A stretch of DNA of 45,806 nt from NCBI GenBank assembly GCA_017476545.1, contig JAFUZP010000038.1:1-45806 (forward strand), in the 5' to 3' direction. The stretch's first letter is position 1. Each line of letters starts with the position of its first letter. Source of the DNA: Alloprevotella sp. Its GTDB lineage: Bacteria > Bacteroidota > Bacteroidia > Bacteroidales > Bacteroidaceae. Under the pieces are notes generated by a model. That model ran no database searches, was not told the origin of the DNA, and was given only the letters and a program-made list of their open reading frames with translations. A program made the translations under genes and the position numbers. Positions 32,420 through 40,494 of the stretch are shown here, piece by piece.

Positions 32420-33442
32420 CTAATAGGCTGTTGTGAACTGCTCGAGGAAGCGCACGTCGTTTTCCGAGAAGAGGCGCAGGTCGCGTACACGGTAGAGCAG
32501 ATTGGCAATGCGCTCTACGCCCATGCCGAAGGCGTATCCCTTGTACTTTTCCGGGTCGATGCCGTTCAGCTTGAGCACGTTGGGGTGTACCATGCCGCAG
32601 CCGAGGATTTCCAGCCAGCCCGTCCCCTTGCAGAGCGAGCAGCCGTCGCCGTGGCAGATCTGGCAGCTGATGTCCATTTCCGCGCTGGGTTCAGTGAAGG
32701 GGAAGTAGCTGGGCCGGAGACGTATCTCCGTTTCAGGGCTGAACATCTCGCGGGCGAAGGTGAGCATCACCTGCTTGAGGTCGGTGAAACCGACGTTCTC
32801 GTCGATGTAGAGACCCTCCACCTGATGGAAAAAGCAGTGGGCGCGGGCGGAGATGGCCTCGTTACGATAGACGCGTCCGGGACAGATGACGCGGATGGGG
32901 GGCTGTACCTGCTCCATGACGCGGCTCTGTACGGAACTGGTGTGCGTGCGGAGCAGGATGCCTGCGTTCTGGTCGGTGAAGAACGTGTCCTGCATGTCGC
33001 GCGCGGGGTGGTCGTCGGCGAAGTTCATCGCGCCGAACACGTGCCAGTCGTCCTCCACTTCGGGACCATCGGCTAGCGTGAAGCCCATGCGCGAGAAGAT
33101 GTTGATGATGCGGTTGCGCACGATGGTGAGAGGGTGGCGCGTCCCGATGGGGGCGGGGTAGGGGGTGCGCGTCAGGTCAAGGGCATCAAGGCCGTCGTCC
33201 TCCCGCACGGCCAGCGCCTGCCGCAAGGCGTTCAGTTTGTCCTGTGCCGCCGTCTTGAGCTCGTTAATCTTCATGCCGATTTCGCGCTTCTGCTCGTTCG
33301 GTACGTTGCGGAAGTCGGCCATGAGGTCGTTCACGCGGCCTTTCTTGCTCAGGTACTTGATGCGGAGTTCCTCCAGTTCCTGCGCTGAGGCGGCCTGCAG
33401 CCCCTTGATTTCTTCAAGCAGGCCTTGTATTTTGCTTAACAT
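32420..33442 (-). CDS. pheS: Phenylalanyl-tRNA synthetase alpha subunit
   Basis: Charges tRNA-Phe as an alpha2-beta2 enzyme with PheT. A 340-residue protein: N-terminal coiled coil (1-90), class II core with HPLTIVRNRIINIFSRMGFTLADGPEVEDDWHVF, RTHTSSVQSRVM (motif 2 region), YRNEAISARAHCFFHQVEGLYIDENV, and GFGMGVERIANLLYRVRDLRLFSEND-type motif 3. pheT is not adjacent. It is a single-gene unit with a perfect promoter. Confidence 0.98.
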   Translation of the reverse strand: MLSKIQGLLEEIKGLQAASAQELEELRIKYLSKKGRVNDLMADFRNVPNEQKREIGMKINELKTAAQDKLNALRQALAVREDDGLDALDLTRTPYPAPIGTRHPLTIVRNRIINIFSRMGFTLADGPEVEDDWHVFGAMNFADDHPARDMQDTFFTDQNAGILLRTHTSSVQSRVMEQVQPPIRVICPGRVYRNEAISARAHCFFHQVEGLYIDENVGFTDLKQVMLTFAREMFSPETEIRLRPSYFPFTEPSAEMDISCQICHGDGCSLCKGTGWLEILGCGMVHPNVLKLNGIDPEKYKGYAFGMGVERIANLLYRVRDLRLFSENDVRFLEQFTTAY

Positions 33443-33473
33443 GTCGCGTAATGGTTTTGTTTAAGAATGCCCG

Positions 33474-33504
33474 CAAATTTACGGCCTTGCGCGCAAAACG
33501 CAAA
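33474..33504 (-). promoter_or_regulatory. Promoter of pheS
   Basis: In minus-strand reading, TTTG (33504-33501), 19 bp, TAAATTTG (33481-33474): full consensus match. Confidence 0.88.
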
Positions 33505-33524
33505 GAAGAAAGGCGCATTTTTGC

Positions 33525-33555
33525 TTGGTAGTATAGCGGCGTTCCTGTATCTTTG
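33525..33555 (+). promoter_or_regulatory. Promoter of DUF4348 lipoprotein-murB
   Basis: TTGG (33525-33528), 19 bp, TATCTTTG (33548-33555). The predicted leader is about 15-20 nt. Confidence 0.82.
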
Positions 33556-33578
33556 CCACAACTTTTAACATTTAGCGA

Positions 33579-34409
33579 ATGAGAAAGATTTACGGCTTGC
33601 TGTTCTTGCTCGCCCTTTCCGCCTCCTGCGGTCGCAACCGTACGACGGAGCCCCTGCCCGGTGAGCAGCCGGACTCGGACAGCGTGCGGACGGACACCCT
33701 CGCGGACACCCTCGCGTTGGAGGAACCCGAGCCTCCCCTTGCCGCCGACGGACTGTTTGATGACTTTGTCTTCAACTTTATGCGCAACCATCGCTTCCAG
33801 CGCGAACGCGTCCGCTTCCCCCTGATCGTCAGGGAAAATGGAACGGAACGCCTCCTCCCACGCGAGGAGTGGAAGCACGACCGGCTGTATGCCAAGGCGG
33901 AGGTCTATACGATGCTCTTTGACGATGTAAAGTCAATGGGTAATTCAAGGGATACGACCGTCAAGTGCGTCATGGTGGAGATGCTGGACTTCAGGCAGAA
34001 ATCCGTGAAGCAATACATATTTAATAAGGAACGCGGGGCCTGGCTGCTCACGGGGCTGGACATCCACCCCCTCGCGCAGGACGTGAACAGCGACTTCTAC
34101 ACCTTCTACCTACGTTTTGCGGGCGATGCAGCCTATCGCCGCAGCCACGTGGCGAGCCCCTTCGCCCTAACCATTACCGACCCGGACTCTTTCGAGCCGA
34201 TGAAAGGCGATGCCAATGCGGCGCAGTGGGACGACTATGCGCCCGAACTGCCCCGTGACCTGGTGGCGAACGTGAACTACGGCCAAACCTACGCTCCCAC
34301 GGGGCGGCGCGTGCTGCTTGTGTCTAGCGTGGACGGCGCGATGACGAGTAGCATCACCTTCCGCAAGCGCGGGAAAAACTGGTTTGCCGTGAAACTGGAG
34401 AATGACTGA
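33579..34409 (+). CDS. DUF4348-like lipoprotein
   Basis: A 276-residue exported protein. The lipoprotein signal MRKIYGLLFLLALSASC ends at Cys17, followed by an acidic linker (18-60). The domain from about 62 (FDDFVFNFMRNHRFQRERVRFPLIV…) resembles the Bacteroidetes DUF4348 family, with an apparent pair of related segments (FDDFVFNFMRNHRFQ… and …FYTFYLRFAGDAAYRRSHVASPFALTI). The role is unknown. murB starts 42 bp downstream with no promoter seen between. Confidence 0.78.
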   Translation: MRKIYGLLFLLALSASCGRNRTTEPLPGEQPDSDSVRTDTLADTLALEEPEPPLAADGLFDDFVFNFMRNHRFQRERVRFPLIVRENGTERLLPREEWKHDRLYAKAEVYTMLFDDVKSMGNSRDTTVKCVMVEMLDFRQKSVKQYIFNKERGAWLLTGLDIHPLAQDVNSDFYTFYLRFAGDAAYRRSHVASPFALTITDPDSFEPMKGDANAAQWDDYAPELPRDLVANVNYGQTYAPTGRRVLLVSSVDGAMTSSITFRKRGKNWFAVKLEND

Positions 34410-34451
34410 GCCGACACCCGCAAGTACAGATTTTCCAATGACCGTTTCCTT

Positions 34452-35465
34452 ATGCGTGACTTCCAAGACTATTCCCTGCTGAAGCACAACAGCTTCGGCG
34501 TTGATGCGCGCTGCCATCGCTTCGTGGAGTATAGCAGCACGGACGAACTGCGCGCCCTACTGCCCCAACTGCGCGGCGTCCGCTGGATGCACATCGGCGC
34601 AGGCTGTAACCTGCTCTTCACGGGGGACTATGACGGCACTATCCTCCACTCCGCCATACGCGGTGTAGAGGTGCTGGAGGATGCACCCGACGGGACGGTT
34701 CTTGTCCGTGCCGGGGCGGGGGAGGACTGGGACGGCTTCGTCGGCTATTGTGTGGGTGCCGGGCTGTACGGTCTGGAGAACCTGTCGCTCATACCTGGTG
34801 AGGTGGGTGCGAGCGCGGTGCAGAATATCGGCGCTTACGGATCGGAGGTGGCGCAGCGCATTGAGACGGTACACACCCTCTGTGCCGCAACGGGCGAGGT
34901 ACGGGATTTTGCCCGTGAGGAGTGCCGCTACGGATACCGCACAAGCATATTGAAGGAGGAGCTGCGGGGGCAGTACGTGGTGACGCACGTCACCTATCGC
35001 CTCTCGCGACACTTCGTCCCCGACCTGGGGTACGCCGCCCTTGCCCGCGAGGTAGAGGCGCGCGGACTGGGAGCGGGGCTGACGGCTGCGCGACTGCGGG
35101 AGCTGGTCATTGAGGTGAGGCGGCAGAAACTGCCCGATCCTGCGGAGACGGGAAGCGCGGGCTCTTTCTTTATGAACCCTGTTGTGGACGAGGCGACTTA
35201 TGCCCGGTTAGCGGCGGCCTATCCCGGTATGCCCTTCTACCGCGTAGCGGGCGGTGTGAAGATACCCGCAGGGTGGCTCATCGAACAAGCCGGCTGGAAA
35301 GGGCGCAGCCTGGGCAGGGCGAGGGTGTGGCACCGGCAGGCGCTCGTCCTCGTGAATACGGGCGGGGCTACAGGGGAAGAGGTGAGGAGGTTGAGCGAGG
35401 CCGTGCGGGACGACGTGCGCGGACGCTTCGGCATTGACCTGCGCTGCGAGGTGAATATCCTCTGA
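34452..35465 (+). CDS. murB: UDP-N-acetylenolpyruvoylglucosamine reductase
   Basis: Second committed step of peptidoglycan precursor synthesis, FAD- and NADPH-dependent. A 337-residue type I enzyme: HNSFGVDA (12-19), IGAGCNLLF (48-56), the FAD-binding LSLIPGEVGASAVQNIGAYG (111-130), GYRTSILK with the catalytic Arg, and SAGSFFMNPVV with the catalytic Ser238. The C-terminal half is complete. Confidence 0.97.
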   Translation: MRDFQDYSLLKHNSFGVDARCHRFVEYSSTDELRALLPQLRGVRWMHIGAGCNLLFTGDYDGTILHSAIRGVEVLEDAPDGTVLVRAGAGEDWDGFVGYCVGAGLYGLENLSLIPGEVGASAVQNIGAYGSEVAQRIETVHTLCAATGEVRDFAREECRYGYRTSILKEELRGQYVVTHVTYRLSRHFVPDLGYAALAREVEARGLGAGLTAARLRELVIEVRRQKLPDPAETGSAGSFFMNPVVDEATYARLAAAYPGMPFYRVAGGVKIPAGWLIEQAGWKGRSLGRARVWHRQALVLVNTGGATGEEVRRLSEAVRDDVRGRFGIDLRCEVNIL

Positions 35466-35515
35466 TATTTTCAGCCTTGCGTCCCCGGAGTTCAGATAAA
35501 ATTAGTACTTTTGCG

Positions 35516-35523
35516 GGCAAAAC
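35516..35523 (+). promoter_or_regulatory. -7 box upstream of the MBL-fold gene
   Basis: TACTTTTG matches the -7 consensus, 10 bp before the ATG. The -33 (TTCA, 21 bp away) is weak. Confidence 0.45.
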
Positions 35524-35533
35524 AGAATAAGGC

Positions 35534-36319
35534 ATGAAGTTCTTCTGCATGGGGTCCGGCAGCAGTGGCAACTGCTACTACCTGCTTGATGGCAACGATG
35601 GTATCATCATTGACATGGGGATAGGTATCCGGTACTTAAAGAGATATTTTGACGAATATGGCTTCGCGCTTGACAGGATACGGGCCGTCTTCGTCACGCA
35701 CGACCATACGGACCACGTGAAGAGCGTGGGCAAGTTGTCGGCGGAGCTGGGCGTGCCCGTCTATGCCACGGAGAGCGTCCACCGGGGGATGCTTACTAAC
35801 CCCTTCATGCACCGCAAGGTGGACGAGGCTCTGCGCCGCCCGATTTCCTTGGGGGAGGCTGTGGAGGTGGGTCCCTTCAGCGTAACGGCAGTGCATGTGC
35901 CCCACGATGCGAGCGACAACAGCGCCTACTTCGTCCGAGCGGGCGGCACGACCTTCCTGCTCATCACGGACGCGGGGCGCATCACGGAGGAGCTGGGTGG
36001 CTACATCCGGCAGGCGGAGAACCTCGTTATCGAGGCCAACTACGACCCCGCCATGCTGGAGAGCGGACCCTACCCGAAGTTCCTGAAGCGCCGCATCTCC
36101 TGCGGCACGGGGCACAGCAGCAACGTGGAGACAGCCGCCGCCTTGCAGCAGTACCTCTCGCCGGAGGCGCGCCGCGTGTGGCTCTGCCATCTGAGCGAGG
36201 AGAACAACCATCCCGAGCTGGCGCGCAAGACGGTGGAGACCGCCCTGCAGGCCGCCGGCCTCACGCCGGAACTCTGCGTGCTGAAGCGGCGCGTGCCCTC
36301 CGGCGTCACGGAGCTCTGA
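35534..36319 (+). CDS. Metallo-beta-lactamase-fold hydrolase (YycJ/WalJ-like)
   Basis: A 261-residue protein. FCMGSGSSGNCYYL at the N-terminus is typical of the YycJ group, with the metal motif HDHTDH (56-61) and HVPHDASDNSAYFV further on. Family members are exonuclease-like and linked to cell-wall or DNA metabolism in Firmicutes. In Bacteroidetes the role is not established. lpxH follows 51 bp downstream and may share the transcript. Confidence 0.88.
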   Translation: MKFFCMGSGSSGNCYYLLDGNDGIIIDMGIGIRYLKRYFDEYGFALDRIRAVFVTHDHTDHVKSVGKLSAELGVPVYATESVHRGMLTNPFMHRKVDEALRRPISLGEAVEVGPFSVTAVHVPHDASDNSAYFVRAGGTTFLLITDAGRITEELGGYIRQAENLVIEANYDPAMLESGPYPKFLKRRISCGTGHSSNVETAAALQQYLSPEARRVWLCHLSEENNHPELARKTVETALQAAGLTPELCVLKRRVPSGVTEL

Positions 36320-36370
36320 AACCCGTACGGCTAATCCCGCGCAGTGAGCGCACCCCATACTGACTGCCAC

Positions 36371-37141
36371 ATGAAACCTGTTTATTTCCTTTCCGACGCC
36401 CACCTGGGCAGCCTCGCCATCCCGCACCGCCGGATGCAGGAGCGCCGCGTGGTGAACTTCCTTGACAGTATCAAGCACAAGGCGGGAGCCGTCTATCTGC
36501 TCGGCGACATCTTTGACTTCTGGCACGAGTACCGTACCGTTGTGCCCAAGGGGTACACGCGGTTGCTCGGCAAACTCTCCGAACTGACCGACCGGGGCAT
36601 CGAAGTGCACTTCTTCACGGGCAACCACGACCTGTGGGTGCATGACTACTTCGAGTCGGAATGCGGCATGACGGTGCACCGTAACATCAGCCTGACGACG
36701 GAGATATACGGCCGCGTCTTCTACCTGGCTCATGGCGACGGGCTCGGGACGGGCGACCGCAAGTACCTCTGGCTCCGCAAGATGTTCCACAATTCCCTCT
36801 GCCAGCGCCTCTTCGCCTCCCTCCACCCCCGCTGGGGGATGCAGTTCGGGCTGGCGTGGGCCAAGCACTCCCGACTGAAGCATGAGGCGCAGGGAGGCGA
36901 GCCGCCCTATGCCGGTGAGGATAAGGAAGAGCTCGTTGTCTTCGCCAAGGACTACCTCGCCTCGCACCCTGATACGAACTACTTCATCTTCGGCCACCGC
37001 CACATAGAGCTCGACCTCTCCCTCTCCCCTTCCGCCCGGATGCTTATCCTGGGCGACTGGATCGGCAAGTTCACCTACGCCGTATTCGACGGGGAGAACC
37101 TCTTCCTGGAGAACTACATCGAGGGCGAGACCGAGCCCTGA
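36371..37141 (+). CDS. lpxH: UDP-2,3-diacylglucosamine diphosphatase
   Basis: Hydrolyses UDP-2,3-diacylglucosamine to lipid X in lipid A synthesis at the inner membrane. A 256-residue protein from the ATG at 36371; an upstream GTG at 36344 would add an unconserved extension. Calcineurin-like metal motifs: SDAHLG (Asp9, His11), GDIFDFW (Asp46), GNHD (84-87), AHGDG and FGHRHIE. In Bacteroidetes this group replaces or complements the E. coli LpxH form, so the name is by function. Confidence 0.85.
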   Translation: MKPVYFLSDAHLGSLAIPHRRMQERRVVNFLDSIKHKAGAVYLLGDIFDFWHEYRTVVPKGYTRLLGKLSELTDRGIEVHFFTGNHDLWVHDYFESECGMTVHRNISLTTEIYGRVFYLAHGDGLGTGDRKYLWLRKMFHNSLCQRLFASLHPRWGMQFGLAWAKHSRLKHEAQGGEPPYAGEDKEELVVFAKDYLASHPDTNYFIFGHRHIELDLSLSPSARMLILGDWIGKFTYAVFDGENLFLENYIEGETEP

Positions 37142-37159
37142 TTGCCCGACGCAGGAGCA

Positions 37160-37242
37160 TCCCTTATAATAGACCGGCCGCATCTGTTATAATAGATGCG
37201 GCCTATCTGTTATAACAGATGTGCCCGGTCTGTTATAATAGA
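37160..37242. repeat. Palindrome array F, four units, 23-bp period
   Basis: Units of the type TCTGTTATAATAGA start at 37160, 37183, 37206 and 37229, exactly 23 bp apart. The third has the perfect form TCTGTTATAACAGA. The spacers are GC-rich. The array lies between the convergent lpxH and P4 genes, 38 bp from the P4 stop. Confidence 0.92.
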
Positions 37243-37279
37243 TGCGCGGGCTTCGTCGGAGCGGGGTACTGAATGATGG

Positions 37280-37867
37280 TTAGCTATAGTCTCCCCATCT
37301 GTATATAAGCGTATAGCACTTACCGTCAAGCGTGAAGTCGGCCGAAGTTTCCCAGTAGCCATAGTCGTAAAATTCGTCACCCCAGCTTGTCCCCATCTCG
37401 CAGCCGGTCATCGTGCCATTACGCCGGATATAGTCCATCTGCGCATCGTTTAGAGCTCCCAAACGTAAAACTGAGCCCCCACGATACCAGTACTCCTCGG
37501 CATGTGCTTGCCACCCCCCCTCGCAATATGGTTTATAGACTCTATTGGCGGCATAGTTTTGATTTTCCAAGATCCAATTGCACCGATCTGTCATATATGC
37601 ATCAATCACCGCATCAAAGTCCACGGTCTGGAGTATATCACAGCCGAGTATAATGGAGCGGTCATCGCCCATACCAGCATTACCATTGCCCGGGCCGCCT
37701 CCAGATGTCCCGACCCGCTTGATTAGTTCCGTGCATCCCCCGCTCGCCGCGAGCAGCTGACAGCCTAGTGGTATCACCTCCATCCGTGGGCTTACGTAGA
37801 TCTTTTCCTTCACTTCCGCCTGCACCTCGTGCGCGGAAGCCTTTTTTTCTTTGTCCTGTTGTTGCAT
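37280..37867 (-). CDS. P-family protein 4: divergent member, Cys-rich
   Basis: A 195-residue protein of unknown function. The N-terminus is charged (MQQQDKEKKASAHEVQAEVKEK) and lacks the ALCAG block. IYVSPRMEVIPLGCQLLAASGGC (23-45) aligns with YVPPTMQVIPL…LLATSGG of P1/P3. The C-terminal part holds six to seven Cys and many Tyr/Trp and is not alignable by eye with the other three. There is no signal peptide. A run of seven G in the gene (plus-strand C at 37514-37520) lies in the variable part. The gene has a long leader with its own promoter, and array F follows it. Confidence 0.7.
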   Translation of the reverse strand: MQQQDKEKKASAHEVQAEVKEKIYVSPRMEVIPLGCQLLAASGGCTELIKRVGTSGGGPGNGNAGMGDDRSIILGCDILQTVDFDAVIDAYMTDRCNWILENQNYAANRVYKPYCEGGWQAHAEEYWYRGGSVLRLGALNDAQMDYIRRNGTMTGCEMGTSWGDEFYDYGYWETSADFTLDGKCYTLIYRWGDYS

Positions 37868-38229
37868 AATCGTATAGGTTTTGGTTAGACATTGGTGTGT
37901 GCGTTGTCACGTACCTATACAAAAAAGCGTGGAGTCCGTCTGTTGCCGTTCCACGTACCAAGGCTCTAGCACTGCCTATCCCTGTTGAACGAGCAATGCA
38001 GAAGCCCACGCCGATATGGCACGACACACCACGTACGTATATAATAATACATACGGCGGTCGGTCCACCATATCACGAAGGACATCTATCACTGCTTTGT
38101 ACTTGACAGGGATTGGAATTTGCTAGATTCGGTACGTCAAGGGCAAAGGCTGTGTAAACGCCTTAATGTATATATCCATGCAGACCGCCGTCCCGCCGCA
38201 GGCTGCTGCGGCCGGATGCGGTTGCGGGG
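37868..38229 (-). ncRNA. Long 5' leader of P4
   Basis: About 355 nt between the predicted transcription start near 38222 and the P4 ATG. It holds no gene on the minus strand that I would call, an AT stretch (tgtattattatatacgtacg, 38030-38050 region) similar in character to the P2/P3 leaders, and a terminator-like hairpin at 37921-37956. Sequence similarity to the P2/P3 leaders is otherwise weak. Confidence 0.45.
37921..37956 (-). terminator. Terminator-like hairpin inside the P4 leader
   Basis: In minus-strand reading, TCCACG-type arms (ACGTGGA 37956-37950 with TCCACGC 37933-37927, a 7-bp stem including one G-U) enclose a 16-nt loop and are followed by TTTTTT (37926-37921). It lies 54 bp before the P4 start, so it could act as an attenuator. 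Confidence 0.5.
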
Positions 38230-38261
38230 CAAAGATACGAAAACTTTCTTAAAACGCGAAA
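38230..38261 (-). promoter_or_regulatory. Promoter of P4
   Basis: In minus-strand reading, TTTC (38261-38258), 20 bp, TATCTTTG (38237-38230). Its -33 overlaps the terminator of the upstream radC-DUF59 unit. Confidence 0.7.
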
Positions 38262-38287
38262 GCGCGGGGGGCTTTCCCCCCGCGCTT
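38252..38287 (-). terminator. Intrinsic terminator of radC-DUF59 unit
   Basis: AAGCGCGGGGGG (38260-38271) pairs perfectly with CCCCCCGCGCTT (38276-38287) around a 4-nt loop. In minus-strand reading it is followed by tcgcgtttt. It lies directly after the DUF59 stop. Confidence 0.75.
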
Positions 38288-38288
38288 C

Positions 38289-38609
38289 CTACAGGAATCC
38301 GAGCTCGAGCTTCGCCTCCTCGCTCATCATCTCCTTGTCCCATTCGGGCTCGAAGACAAGGTTCACCCGGGCTTCCGTCACACCCTCCACGGCGGCGACT
38401 TTCGAGCGCACGTCCTCGGCGATGAAGTCGGCGGCAGGGCAGTTGGGGGCGGTGAGCGTCATGTCCACGTCGAGATGCCCGTCGTCCTGCAGGTCGATGC
38501 GGTAGATGAGGCCGAGGCTGTAAACGTCCACGGGTATCTCGGGGTCATAGACCGTCTTGAGTACTTCTACGATGCGCTCCTCTATCTTGAGTATTTCTTC
38601 TTGTTTCAT
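38289..38609 (-). CDS. MIP18/DUF59 family Fe-S assembly protein
   Basis: A 106-residue protein from the ATG at 38609. The frame extends upstream only inside radC and is not family-like. VLKTVYDPEIPVDVYSLGLIYRI and MTLTAPNCPAADFI (with the conserved Cys) are the SufT/MIP18 hallmarks, and the C-terminus EPEWDKEMMSEEAKLELGFL is typical. The family helps assemble or deliver iron-sulfur clusters. The start overlaps the radC stop by 4 bp (ATGA), so translation is coupled. Confidence 0.93.
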   Translation of the reverse strand: MKQEEILKIEERIVEVLKTVYDPEIPVDVYSLGLIYRIDLQDDGHLDVDMTLTAPNCPAADFIAEDVRSKVAAVEGVTEARVNLVFEPEWDKEMMSEEAKLELGFL

Positions 38610-39292
38610 AACTTTCCTTGTTCCTGATAGCTGTAGTAGGTGCCGTCGCCCACGATGATGTGGTCCACGAGGCGGATGTCCATCACCTCGGCGGCGCGGC
38701 GTATCTTTTCCGTCAGCTGGTTGTCCAATGAGCTGGGGTGCGGGTTGCCGCTGGGGTGGTTGTGGCACACGGCTATGTGCGGTGCCTTCTGCAAGAGAGC
38801 CTCGCGCAGGACGAGGCGCACGTCCGCCGCCGTGGCCGTCAGGCCGCCCTTGCCGATACATGCGGTGCCGATGAGGCGCAGGTTCTGGTTCATGAGCATG
38901 ACGTGGAACTCCTCGCGGTCAGCGTCCTCCAGTCGGCGGAAGTGGTCGTAGATGCGTGCCGGGGAATCCATTCTCGGACGTTCGTCGGCAGGCTCTGCCG
39001 CGCGCCGCCGTCCCAGTTCGCATGCTGCCAGTATGGTGATGGCCTTCGCCTCGCCGATGCCGTTGTAGCGGCAGAGCTCCTCTATGTCCATCTTCCCCAG
39101 GCGCTTCAGACTTCCCTCGCAGTCGTTCAGCACGCGGCGCATCAGCGCTACGGCACTCTCGCGTGTGGAACCCGAACCGATGAGGATGGCCAGCAACTCC
39201 GCCGGCGTGAGGGCCTCGGCACCTTGTACCATGAGCTTCTCGCGCGGTCTGTCGGCCTCGTCCCATTGCTTGACGGTCAGTCTTTCTTCCAT
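38606..39292 (-). CDS. radC: RadC family JAB-domain protein
   Basis: A 228-residue protein from the ATG at 39292. The N-terminal helix-hairpin-helix region (GMDIEELCRYNGIGEAKAITILAACELGRR-like, 68-97) and the JAB/MPN+ domain are intact, with Glu128, HNHPSG (His177, His179) and Asp190 as metal ligands. Its function is unproven; despite its name it is not an established repair protein. Genes of this family often flank accessory regions, as here, where the AT-rich island starts next to it. Confidence 0.93.
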   Translation of the reverse strand: MEERLTVKQWDEADRPREKLMVQGAEALTPAELLAILIGSGSTRESAVALMRRVLNDCEGSLKRLGKMDIEELCRYNGIGEAKAITILAACELGRRRAAEPADERPRMDSPARIYDHFRRLEDADREEFHVMLMNQNLRLIGTACIGKGGLTATAADVRLVLREALLQKAPHIAVCHNHPSGNPHPSSLDNQLTEKIRRAAEVMDIRLVDHIIVGDGTYYSYQEQGKL

Positions 39293-39314
39293 CGCATTTC
39301 TCTTGTTTCGGCTG

Positions 39315-39345
39315 CGAAGATAATGCAAAACCTCCACAGGACAAG
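39315..39345 (-). promoter_or_regulatory. Promoter of radC
   Basis: In minus-strand reading, the -7 box TATCTTCG (39322-39315), with CTTG at 19 bp or TTGT at 18 bp as the -33. The predicted leader is about 15 nt, which supports the 39292 start. The rest of the gap to 39584 shows nothing else. Confidence 0.55.
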
Positions 39346-39584
39346 CATTTGTGCTTGACTTTTGTGATTTCAGCACAGATAACCAAACACAACCTCGAAC
39401 TATTGTTCTTCCTCCGTTAGCCTCCTGATGCGGGAGTTTATTTACATTTGCCAGCGGTAACAGGCAAAACACTTTCAGTCCATCGTGATGTTTCGCCGTG
39501 TACTCCAGCTATTTTGTTTATTCCGCACTCTCTAACCCAAGTCGGCTCACAGGAATGTTTTTGACGTGAGTGGAAGTTCTTCTC

Positions 39585-40418
39585 TCAATATCTTACAATT
39601 TCTCTTACAGGAACAAGAACATCCTCACTGTCCGATGAAAACAAAAGGCTTTCCACTTTTCCCTTTCCGTCTCCCATCTCTATCCAATGGTAAGGAATTT
39701 TCCACATAATCAAACCTTTCTGCCAATTGAAATAGCAGCATGTTACCAAAATTCCGTCTCCAGAAAATTCGACTTTCGGGAATATCTTCTCAACATCATG
39801 CATACGGCAACAGTGAGCGATATAATCCTTAACATAGTCAGGTAATTGATTTATGTCTGAAGGAGCACATATCAAATTTCGACGGATATAGTTCCCATGG
39901 TTGAAGGTTGGCAGAAAATGTTTTAGTTTATCAAGCAAGAACGCTTCCCAAAGAGCTTTTTCTTCACAATTTAATCTAATATACTCCAAAGGAGAAGGCA
40001 CACTTTTAGCCAACACATCTATTAAGAGTTCTGGAATTAGCATGTCAGGAGAATACTCCTCATTAGAATAATACTCCTTTTTCCAAGGTTCACATTTTGC
40101 CAGATGCAATTTTTGAAGCCAAGTCTTCTTCGGAGGCTGAGTTGATTTTAGCTCTGGAGAGAAGAATTTCGTGGCATTCTCTTTATGAACGTATGGCATC
40201 GTATAGTAGTTTCTATAATTGCTTTCTATTGTCCCGAAACCATATCCATGTGGATAAAGCCCCAACACATAGCCTTGCTCTATTTCAAGTTGGCTAAAGA
40301 CATTCATGATAAAATGTGCATCTTCAATACACAGATCATCTGCAAATCCTTTATAGTCAACATTCTGACTAATCGTCAGATTTAAGTTCTCGTAGATATT
40401 GGCAAATTCTTGGTTCAT
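39585..40418 (-). CDS. Unknown soluble protein, last gene of AT-rich island
   Basis: A 277-residue protein I do not recognise. There is no signal peptide or membrane helix. It is rich in aromatic residues and Cys-Cys pairs (HCCRMHD, VTCCYFNW), with blocks LGLYPHGYGFGTIES and LIPELLIDVLAKSVPSPLEYIRLNCEEKALWEAFLL. AT-rich codon use contrasts strongly with the flanking genes and suggests acquisition by transfer. It is the fourth minus-strand gene of the island, 76 bp after the small membrane protein. Confidence 0.7.
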   Translation of the reverse strand: MNQEFANIYENLNLTISQNVDYKGFADDLCIEDAHFIMNVFSQLEIEQGYVLGLYPHGYGFGTIESNYRNYYTMPYVHKENATKFFSPELKSTQPPKKTWLQKLHLAKCEPWKKEYYSNEEYSPDMLIPELLIDVLAKSVPSPLEYIRLNCEEKALWEAFLLDKLKHFLPTFNHGNYIRRNLICAPSDINQLPDYVKDYIAHCCRMHDVEKIFPKVEFSGDGILVTCCYFNWQKGLIMWKIPYHWIEMGDGKGKVESLLFSSDSEDVLVPVREIVRY

Positions 40419-40494
40419 ATTTGTACAAGTTGTTTCTAAAGGGTATTAGTTGGGGCATTTGACAGTTTGAAAGATATAATCTAATGCGCCATCT

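Noticed and set aside
37680-38027. Minus-strand frame overlapping P4 start
   Set aside because: Different frame from P4, which carries the family motif; this frame lacks any.
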